A stretch of DNA of 9,169 nucleotides, taken from positions 1-9,169 of the forward strand of contig DFZJ01000033.1 in the NCBI GenBank assembly GCA_002382045.1. The letters are read 5' to 3'. Positions 4,217-9,169 of this stretch are shown piece by piece (the first letter of the stretch is position 1; each line of letters begins with the position of its first letter). The notes beneath the pieces were generated by a model, which saw only the letters and a program-made list of their open reading frames with translations, had not been told where the DNA came from and did not search any database. This DNA comes from Syntrophaceae bacterium UBA4059. GTDB taxonomy: Bacteria > Desulfobacterota > Syntrophia > Syntrophales > Smithellaceae. The position numbers were made by a program, and so were the translations under genes.

Positions 4217-6874
4217 TCAGTGCGCTTCATCCCAATTGGCCCCGCTCGCAATCTCCACTCTCAACGGCACTTTGAGTTTAATGACCTCTTCCATTTCTTT
4301 TTTGACCAGCGCCATGACTTCATCTTTTTCCTGAACCGGCGCTTCAACGACCAGTTCGTCGTGGACCTGCATGATCAGGCGGGCGGCAAGATTTTTCCCG
4401 GTCAGCAGACCGTCGATGTTGACCATCGCGACCTTAATCAGATCGGCGGCGCTGCCCTGGATGGGGGCATTGATCGCCATGCGTTCGGCAAACTGGCGCA
4501 CGGAGGGAATCCGGCTTTTCAATTCCGGCAGGTAGCGGCGGCGGTTCAGGATCGTGCAGACAAAGCCGTCTTGCCTTGCGCCTTCCAGAATACCGTCCAG
4601 ATAGGCGCGCACTTTCTGGTAGCGGGCAAAATAACCGTCAATATAGGCCTGCGCTGTTTTCTGGGGTACGCCCAGTTCTTTGGCCAAACCAAAAGCGCTC
4701 ATGCCGTAAAGAATACCGAAATTGATGACTTTGGCCTGCCTGCGCATCTCAGGGCTGACCATTTGCGGAAAGACACCGAATACGTCGGAGGCTGTCCGGG
4801 TATGGATATCCTCATCGGAGGCAAAGGCTTCCAGAAGCGTTTCATCTTCACACAGATGCGCCAACACCCTCAGTTCGATTTGGGAATAATCGGCGGAAAT
4901 TAAAACCGAACCGGGCGCGGCAACAAAGGCCTGGCGGATTCTTTTCCCTTCCAGCGTCCGGATTGGAATGTTTTGCAAATTGGGATTGCTGCTGGAGAGT
5001 CTGCCCGTGGCCGCCACGGTCTGGTTGTAGGAGGTGTGAATCCTGCCGGTTTGCGGATTGATCAAAGCGGGGAGCGCATCCACATAAGTCGATTTGAGTT
5101 TGGCAAGAGACCGGTAAGCCAGAATCTCGGCGGGCAGTTCATGGCCACGGGCCAGGTCGCTTAGCACATCCACATCCGTGGAATAGCCTTCCTTCGTTTT
5201 TTTGCCCCTGGGAAGATTCAGCTTTTCAAAAAGAATCGTCTGCAATTGTTTGGGAGAATTGATGTTGAATTTTTCTCCAGCCAGGCGGTGAATTTTTTCT
5301 TCCGATAAAGATAATAACACCCCCAGCTCCTCGGACATCTGTTTCAAAAGAGCGGCATCCACCAGAACGCCTTTTTTCTCCATCGCGGCCAGCGTGAACA
5401 AGAGCGGCATTTCCACGTCGCGGTATAGTGAAGCGGCGCCTGTTTCTTCGAGTCTCTCTTTTACCGGCAAAGCCATATTGAACAGAGCTTCTGCGCGTTC
5501 ACCCGCGTACGCTGCCATTTTATCCACCGGGACCAGCGCCAGCGGATAGGTTTTTCCCTTGCCGCCGGCCACATCATTGGGCGCGGCAATTCTTTCGTGC
5601 AAATATTCCCAGGCCACCTCATGAAGCTCGTAGGAATGCCGCGCGGGATCCAGCAGATAAGCGGCTAACTGCAAATCAACGCCTGACCGAATATCCAGAT
5701 CCGGCATGGCAACCAGCGTTGTTTTTAAATCGTAAGCGTATTTTTTAACGGCAGCATTTGCCAAGACAGGCGCGAGCGCGGCAAACACATCTTTTGTCGC
5801 CAACTGTTGTTTGGCGTTGGTGTGACCAAGCGGCAGGTAAAACAGTTCACCGCCTGCGTTGAGACTCAACCCGATTAATTCCTGTGGAGGATTTTTTTCC
5901 CAGATGATTTCACAGGCGATGGCCGCGCTGTCTTGCAGCTTCCCGATCAATTCAGCAAGCGCAGTACTGTCCATCACAACGTTGCAGGCTTTCACCGGTT
6001 TGACGGCGTTGGTTTTGATTTGCTGCAAAAGTGAAGAAAATTCAAATTCGCTGAAGAGCCGGGTCAGGGCCTCTTTATCCGGCTCGCTTCGCGCCGTGTC
6101 TTCCAGATGAATGTTCAAATCAATGTCGGTGCGGATAAGCGCCAGCTGCCGGCTCAGTCTGGCCTGATCGGCATACTGGCGGAAACTCTCGCGCAGCTTC
6201 ACGTTATGCAGTCTTTCCGCGTTTTCAATAACGGCATCAACCGACCCATATTCTTCAATAAGCCGTTTCGCTGTTTTGGGGCCGATACCCGGCACACCGG
6301 GAATATTGTCGGACGTATCACCCATCAGCCCCAGGATTTCCACGACCTTGTCGGGACCGACGCCAAATTTTTCTTTCACGGCTGCCGCGTCATAGGTTTT
6401 GTCTTTCATCGTATCGACCATGGCAACGTGGTCATCAACCAGCTGCATCAAATCCTTGTCGCCGGAGATGACAGCCGTGCGCCATCCTTTTTTACTGGCC
6501 TGCACCGTAAGCGTCCCGATCAGGTCGTCGGCTTCAATGCCCTGCTGCTCCAGAATACAAATCGAAAAGCCGCGGATAATATCCTTGATGAAGGGAACCT
6601 GGGGAATCAAATCGTCAGGCATGGGTTTGCGCGTCGCTTTATAATCTTCAAATTCTCCATGGCGCGTCGTCGGCCCCTTGAGATCAAACGCCACTACAAC
6701 ATAGTCCGGCTCCAGATCACGCAAAAGTTTCAGCAGCATCGTGGTAAAGCCGTAAATAGCGTTGGTGGGAAAGCCTTTCGAGTTGGTCAGCGCGGGAATG
6801 CCATAGTAAGCGCGGTAAAGATAATTGCTGCCGTCCACCAGGGCCAGCAGGGGGGTCCTTTTTTCTTCTGTCAT
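4217..6874 (-). CDS. polA: DNA polymerase I with degenerate proofreading domain
   Basis: This 885-residue family A polymerase fills gaps after primer removal and repair. I start it at ATG 6874 (MTEEKRTP), which has AGGA 9 bases upstream; the longer frame would need a TTG at 6916 and adds 14 unrelated residues. The 5' nuclease domain (about 6-285) has VDGSNYLYRAYY, IEADDLIG, SGDKDLMQLV and the helix-hairpin-helix GVPGIGPKTAKRLI. The 3'-5' exonuclease-like domain (about 297-470) is recognisable, but where E. coli has DTE it reads ACE (320-322), and where E. coli has YAAED it reads YAGER (456-460). Only the YD aspartate (382) and one glutamate remain, so proofreading is probably lost. The polymerase domain is intact: motif A DYSQIELR (662-669), motif B with R711, K715, F719 and Y723, motif C VHDELVVE (837-844). 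It lies 57 bases after ahbA and may share its transcript. Confidence 0.97.
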   Translation of the reverse strand: MTEEKRTPLLALVDGSNYLYRAYYGIPALTNSKGFPTNAIYGFTTMLLKLLRDLEPDYVVVAFDLKGPTTRHGEFEDYKATRKPMPDDLIPQVPFIKDIIRGFSICILEQQGIEADDLIGTLTVQASKKGWRTAVISGDKDLMQLVDDHVAMVDTMKDKTYDAAAVKEKFGVGPDKVVEILGLMGDTSDNIPGVPGIGPKTAKRLIEEYGSVDAVIENAERLHNVKLRESFRQYADQARLSRQLALIRTDIDLNIHLEDTARSEPDKEALTRLFSEFEFSSLLQQIKTNAVKPVKACNVVMDSTALAELIGKLQDSAAIACEIIWEKNPPQELIGLSLNAGGELFYLPLGHTNAKQQLATKDVFAALAPVLANAAVKKYAYDLKTTLVAMPDLDIRSGVDLQLAAYLLDPARHSYELHEVAWEYLHERIAAPNDVAGGKGKTYPLALVPVDKMAAYAGERAEALFNMALPVKERLEETGAASLYRDVEMPLLFTLAAMEKKGVLVDAALLKQMSEELGVLLSLSEEKIHRLAGEKFNINSPKQLQTILFEKLNLPRGKKTKEGYSTDVDVLSDLARGHELPAEILAYRSLAKLKSTYVDALPALINPQTGRIHTSYNQTVAATGRLSSSNPNLQNIPIRTLEGKRIRQAFVAAPGSVLISADYSQIELRVLAHLCEDETLLEAFASDEDIHTRTASDVFGVFPQMVSPEMRRQAKVINFGILYGMSAFGLAKELGVPQKTAQAYIDGYFARYQKVRAYLDGILEGARQDGFVCTILNRRRYLPELKSRIPSVRQFAERMAINAPIQGSAADLIKVAMVNIDGLLTGKNLAARLIMQVHDELVVEAPVQEKDEVMALVKKEMEEVIKLKVPLRVEIASGANWDEAH

Positions 6875-6883
6875 AAAAAAACA

Positions 6884-6887
6884 TCCT
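6884..6887 (-). promoter_or_regulatory. Ribosome-binding site that fixes the polA start
   Basis: On the minus strand AGGA lies 9 bases before ATG 6874, with a run of seven T next to the start codon. This favours the 885-residue product over the TTG start at 6916, which has no such site. The site sits in the short ahbA-polA gap, where I see no promoter. Confidence 0.6.
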
Positions 6888-6931
6888 GATTTAAATTTAC
6901 ATGGAAATGCGTACAAATACGAATCGGCTCG

Positions 6932-7378
6932 TTATACATTGAATGAAGCATCTATTTTAAACGTTTTCACCGCACGCATGTCCAGAAGATCCGTTACGCC
7001 GGTTTTTTCCCTGACGTCCCGGAGAAAAGCCGCAAGCTCTTCAGCCGTCGCGGCGCTTACGGTAAACCAGATGTTGTATTCGTGACGGCGGCGGTAATTA
7101 TGCGTGACGCCTTTGTTGGCGTTGACGATCTGAACAAAGGCGTCAATTTTCTCCTCCGGCACACGCGCGGCGCAAAGCGTGCTGACGCGTCCAAGTTTCA
7201 CGCCGTCAAACACCGCGCCGATGCGGCGGATAACGCCTTTATCCTTCATCTTCTGAATACGGGCAAGCGCTTCTTCTTCACTGATGCCGCACCGCGAGGC
7301 AATCACCAGGAAAGGCTGTTCCTCAAGAGGAAATTCCGTCTGCAGGATGTTGAGAATTTTTTTATCGATTGCGTCCAT
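6932..7378 (-). CDS. ahbA: Siroheme decarboxylase subunit, AsnC/Lrp-like (AhbA type)
   Basis: The 148-residue product has the AsnC/Lrp-like fold of the AhbA/AhbB (NirD/L/G/H) family. AhbA and AhbB together remove the C12 and C18 acetate carboxyls of siroheme to give didecarboxysiroheme, in the cytoplasm. Residues 3-52 are a winged-helix part (IDKKILNILQTEFPLEEQPF, then EEEALARIQKMKDKGVIRRI). Residues 60-145 form the ferredoxin-like half, with LGRVSTLCAARVP and the family signature VTHNYRRRHEYNIWFT (91-106). The STLCAARVP and HNY/YNIWFT pattern looks to me like the alpha subunit (AhbA) rather than beta, but A versus B is not certain. The start at 7378 lies one base past the ahbD stop. An ATG at 7393 (MSQNNM) would overlap ahbD by 14 bases. 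Either arrangement implies translational coupling with ahbD. A DNA-binding regulator is unlikely given the context. Confidence 0.88.
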   Translation of the reverse strand: MDAIDKKILNILQTEFPLEEQPFLVIASRCGISEEEALARIQKMKDKGVIRRIGAVFDGVKLGRVSTLCAARVPEEKIDAFVQIVNANKGVTHNYRRRHEYNIWFTVSAATAEELAAFLRDVREKTGVTDLLDMRAVKTFKIDASFNV

Positions 7379-7379
7379 A

Positions 7380-8408
7380 TTATTTTGGCTCATACAAACA
7401 CAGTGGTTCCTCTGCCAGATAATCCCCGGTCGCCTCATACGCCCTTGCCCGGCAGCCGCCGCAGACCGAGATAAACTGGCAACGGCCGCACTTGCCGCCG
7501 TACTTGCCGTAATCGCGCAGATTGCAAAACACCTCGGAGGTATCCCATATTTCCCCAAAACTCTGTTTTTGCACATTGCCGCAATCCAGTTCCAGATAGC
7601 CGCAGGGCTGCACCTGCCCGACATGAGAAATAAAGCAAAACGAAATGCCCCCCAGGCAGCCGCGCGTCGATTCGTGAAAATACCCGCCTGTTTTTCTCAC
7701 CGGCTTTTCCCCTTTGGGCTTGTTCTGATGCATGATGCGGAAATAATGAGGCGCACAGGTCGCTTTGAGCTGAATTTCACACGTCATACTCTCCTGATGA
7801 AACCACTTCAATGTTTCTTCGTAATCGACAGCGGTGATGGCCTGCAAGGCCAGATCCTTTCCCCGTCCGGTCGGCACAAGCAGAAAGATGTGATGCGCCG
7901 CCGCGCCTATTTTCAGCGCCAGATCATGAATATCCTTGATCTGATGCAGATTGGCGGTGGTAATGGTTGTATTGATTTGAAATTCCATGCCGGCGGATTT
8001 CATCGCCTCGATGCCGCTGAGCGCGCCGTCAAACGCGCCGGGTTCATTGCGAAAATCATCGTGGCTTTTGGCGTCCTTGCCGTCGATACTGATACTGACG
8101 CGCTGGATGCCGCTTTCGATCATTTTTCGCGCAACAGCTTCATCGACCAGCGTGCCGTTGGTCGCCATGACCATGCGCAATCCTTTGCCGGTTCCGTAAG
8201 CGGCAATCTCAAAAATATCGGGGCGCAACAGCGGCTCACCGCCGGTAAGGATGATCACCGGCTGCGACGCGGCCGCAATATCGTCAATAAGGCGCAGACC
8301 GTCGCGGGTGGAAAGTTCACCCGGATAGGGCCCCAGGTGTGACGCGGCGCGGCAATGCTTGCAGTTCAGATTGCAGCTGCGCGTCACTTCCCACGCGATC
8401 ATGCGCAC
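7380..8408 (-). CDS. ahbD: Radical-SAM heme b synthase AhbD
   Basis: AhbD decarboxylates the two propionates of Fe-coproporphyrin III to vinyls, the last step of siroheme-dependent heme synthesis. In the 342-residue form, IAWEVTRSCNLNCKHCRAA carries the radical-SAM CX3CX2C cluster (C12, C16, C19), and LTGGEPLLR (from 54) and SISIDG follow. A C-terminal SPASM-type region has cysteines at 251, 258, 269, 276, 307, 310, 316, 319 and 337, including CGRCQFISVCGGC, and ends CLYEPK. The pattern GPYPGELST plus HIFLLVPTGRGK fits AhbD rather than AhbC. I start at GTG 8408, which has AGGGGG five bases upstream; ATG 8402 is also possible. The open frame continues to ATG 8462 and 8567, but those residues come from a dispersed repeat and a DUF559 gene remnant. 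hemB lies upstream and ahbA directly downstream. Confidence 0.92.
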   Translation of the reverse strand: MRMIAWEVTRSCNLNCKHCRAASHLGPYPGELSTRDGLRLIDDIAAASQPVIILTGGEPLLRPDIFEIAAYGTGKGLRMVMATNGTLVDEAVARKMIESGIQRVSISIDGKDAKSHDDFRNEPGAFDGALSGIEAMKSAGMEFQINTTITTANLHQIKDIHDLALKIGAAAHHIFLLVPTGRGKDLALQAITAVDYEETLKWFHQESMTCEIQLKATCAPHYFRIMHQNKPKGEKPVRKTGGYFHESTRGCLGGISFCFISHVGQVQPCGYLELDCGNVQKQSFGEIWDTSEVFCNLRDYGKYGGKCGRCQFISVCGGCRARAYEATGDYLAEEPLCLYEPK

Positions 8409-8414
8409 TTGATT

Positions 8415-8450
8415 CCCCCTCCCCTCGCGGGAGGGGCAGGGGGCGGGGGA
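8415..8450. repeat. GC-rich palindrome of the CCCCTCGCGGGAGGGG family, copy 1
   Basis: CCCCCT (8415-8420) and CCCCTC (8421-8426) pair with GAGGGG (8431-8436) and AGGGGG (8438-8443) around loop GCGG, with one bulged C. Bases 8419-8450 match 8696-8727 at 31 of 32 positions in the same orientation. On the minus strand its edge gives the purine run AGGGGAGGGGG next to the ahbD start. Read in the ahbD frame it encodes SPAPCPSREGRGN. Confidence 0.85.
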
Positions 8451-8628
8451 TAAATGCTCCATAATCAATTCCAAAACCCCTTCTATATTCTCTAATATTT
8501 CATTATTCCAAATTTGTATTTTCCAACTGTTTTGAGCGCAGGTGCTTCCATAATAATTTTTCCGCATCTGTTTGGTTGACCCGTAAGTTCCTGGCCAGTT
8601 GAGTTAAGTTGGTCTTACGTTGTTTCAA
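8451..8628 (-). pseudogene. Remnant of a DUF559 (Vsr-like nuclease family) gene, internally deleted and frameshifted
   Basis: On the minus strand, from TTG 8628, one frame reads LKQRKTNLTQLARNLRVN followed by QTDAEKLLWKHLRSKQLEN, a classic DUF559 N-terminus. It then hits a stop (8502-8504). A second frame, shifted relative to the first, reads IQIWNNEILENIEGVLELIM from about 8518 to 8459, a classic DUF559 C-terminus, and continues into the repeat. The middle of the domain, which carries the PD-(D/E)XK-like catalytic residues, is missing at about 8505-8520. Around 60-70 codons are gone, judged from the usual family length. The second frame is fused to ahbD without a stop. The segment is visibly richer in A and T than hemB or ahbD, consistent with foreign origin. 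It cannot make a working nuclease. Confidence 0.8.
8482..8511 (-). promoter_or_regulatory. Possible ahbD promoter inside the DUF559 remnant
   Basis: On the minus strand TTGGAA (8506-8511) and TATAGA (8482-8487) are 18 bases apart, each matching four of six consensus positions. It would start transcription near 8476, upstream of ahbD. The local A+T richness makes chance matches likely. Read-through from hemB is the alternative. Confidence 0.22.
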
Positions 8629-8637
8629 CCTTCTTCA

Positions 8638-8657
8638 CCCTCCCCTCAAGGGAGGGG
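8638..8657. repeat. GC-rich palindrome, related short copy 2
   Basis: CCCTCCC (8638-8644) pairs with GGGAGGG (8650-8656) around loop CTCAA. It resembles the core of the copies at 8415-8450 and 8696-8727 but lacks their G-rich flank. It lies just upstream of the DUF559 remnant's apparent start, so the remnant has a palindrome on each side. Confidence 0.75.
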
Positions 8658-8695
8658 AACAACAGCATTCATTCTTACCACCCTGATAATTTAAT

Positions 8696-8727
8696 CTCCC
8701 CTCGCGGGAGGGGCAGGGGGAGGGGGA
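8696..8727. repeat. GC-rich palindrome, copy 3, directly repeated with copy 1
   Basis: CCCCTC (8698-8703), loop GCGG and GAGGGG (8708-8713) form the stem, followed by CAGGGGGAGGGGGA. It matches 8419-8450 at 31 of 32 bases in direct orientation. It begins 9 bases past the hemB stop. Bases 8451-8695 lie between the two copies and hold the DUF559 remnant. I see no gene in 8658-8695. Confidence 0.85.
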
Positions 8728-8736
8728 CGTTCCCCT

Positions 8737-9169
8737 TCATTTCTTCAGCAGCTGCGCCAGCTGTTTCGCCCAGTAGGTGATGATGATATCCGCGCCGGCC
8801 CTTTTGATGGACGTAAGGCTCTCCAGCATGGCTTTTTCTTCATCCAGCCAGCCCAACTGAGCGGCGGCTTTGATCATGGAATATTCGCCGCTCACATGAT
8901 ACGCGGCCAGCGGCAGATCGAATTCCTGCTTGGCGCGGCAGATAATATCCAGATAAGCCAGCGCCGGCTTCACCATGATAATGTCCGCGCCTTCGGAGAC
9001 ATCCAGGGAGATTTCCCGAATGGCTTCATCGCCGTTGGCCGGGTCCATCTGATAGGTTTTACGGTCGCCGAATTGCGGGGCGCTTTCAGCCGCCTCCCGG
9101 AAAGGACCATAAAACGAGGAGGCGTACTTCGCGGAATAGGCCATGATCGGAATATCTTCCAGCGTGTTT
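8737..9169 (-). CDS. hemB: Delta-aminolevulinate dehydratase (porphobilinogen synthase), 5' end outside window
   Basis: HemB condenses two 5-aminolevulinate molecules into porphobilinogen, feeding siroheme and heme synthesis in the cytoplasm. The last 143 codons are visible, ending at TGA 8737-8739, and the frame is open to the right edge. Both Schiff-base lysines are present: SAKYASSFYGPF (visible residue 14) and MVKPALAYLD (visible residue 67). The landmarks APQFGDRKTYQMDPAN, YHVSGEYSMIKAAAQLGWLD and LTSIKRAGADIIITYWAKQL follow in the normal order, so the C-terminus is complete. It lies upstream of ahbD and ahbA on the same strand, which fits the hemB-ahb clusters of sulfate reducers. The gap to ahbD (about 330 bases) is enlarged by repeats and a DUF559 remnant. 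Confidence 0.97.
   Translation of the reverse strand, partial: NTLEDIPIMAYSAKYASSFYGPFREAAESAPQFGDRKTYQMDPANGDEAIREISLDVSEGADIIMVKPALAYLDIICRAKQEFDLPLAAYHVSGEYSMIKAAAQLGWLDEEKAMLESLTSIKRAGADIIITYWAKQLAQLLKK

Noticed and set aside
6107..6889. A 260-codon plus-strand open frame, and another at 4199-4903
   Set aside because: Both are antisense to polA, which has complete family A motifs across the same bases.
6875..6916. A 14-residue N-terminal extension of PolA from a TTG
   Set aside because: The extension is Cys/Phe-rich and unlike PolA, while ATG 6874 has a good ribosome-binding site.
6932..7378. An Lrp/AsnC transcription factor
   Set aside because: The VTHNYRRRHEYNIWFT signature and its place behind ahbD identify the siroheme decarboxylase branch of the fold.
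7394..7624. An upstream extension of the ahbA frame to 7624
   Set aside because: It overlaps the conserved cysteine-rich end of ahbD in another frame; the AhbA fold begins at MDAIDKK.
7284..8342. A 352-codon plus-strand open frame
   Set aside because: It lies antisense to ahbD and ahbA, whose domains are unmistakable; its own translation shows no family features and is a shadow of their codon bias.

Overview
The window looks like chromosome from an anaerobic bacterium of the Desulfobacterota (the former Deltaproteobacteria; a Syntrophales-type genome is a fair guess). The clues are the siroheme-dependent heme genes (hemB, ahbD, ahbA), the DUF4384 / formylglycine-generating-enzyme-like secreted protein pair, and many short GC-rich palindromic repeats. 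The assignment rests on remembered family distributions, not on a search.

Layout, left to right. Bases 1-821 (minus) hold the 5' part of a secreted SUMF1/FGE-like protein that runs off the left edge. Bases 838-952 are an inverted pair of dispersed repeats. Bases 987-1826 (minus) encode a secreted DUF4384 protein with its own promoter. Bases 1827-2207 are non-coding and packed with hairpins. Bases 2208-3518 (plus) encode an RlmL-type 23S rRNA guanine-N2 methyltransferase whose last residues and stop come from a dispersed repeat. Bases 3519-3706 hold further repeats between convergent genes. Bases 3707-4015 (minus) encode a small one-pass membrane protein. Bases 4217-6874 (minus) are polA. Bases 6932-7378 and 7380-8408 (minus) are ahbA and ahbD. 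Bases 8411-8736 hold three palindromes and the remnant of a DUF559 gene. Bases 8737-9169 (minus) are the 3' part of hemB.

The right half reads leftwards as hemB, ahbD, ahbA, polA. HemB makes porphobilinogen early in tetrapyrrole synthesis. AhbA is a subunit of siroheme decarboxylase. AhbD is the radical-SAM enzyme that oxidatively decarboxylates Fe-coproporphyrin III to heme b. AhbB and AhbC are not in view. PolA follows ahbA after 57 bases and may be read from the same transcript. Its polymerase and 5' nuclease motifs are intact, but its proofreading domain has lost metal ligands.

The most unusual signal is the dispersed-repeat biology. At least three families of short palindromes are present. 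One copy has become the C-terminus of the rRNA methyltransferase. Another sits exactly at the start of ahbD, where it supplies a Shine-Dalgarno-like purine run. Between hemB and ahbD, two 32-bp direct repeats differing at one base bracket an internally deleted DUF559 (Vsr-like nuclease family) gene. Its C-terminal frame is fused in frame to ahbD, so a naive longest-ORF call gives AhbD a false N-terminal extension. A repeat-plus-DUF559 cassette is the best candidate here for an undescribed mobile or repeat-spreading system.
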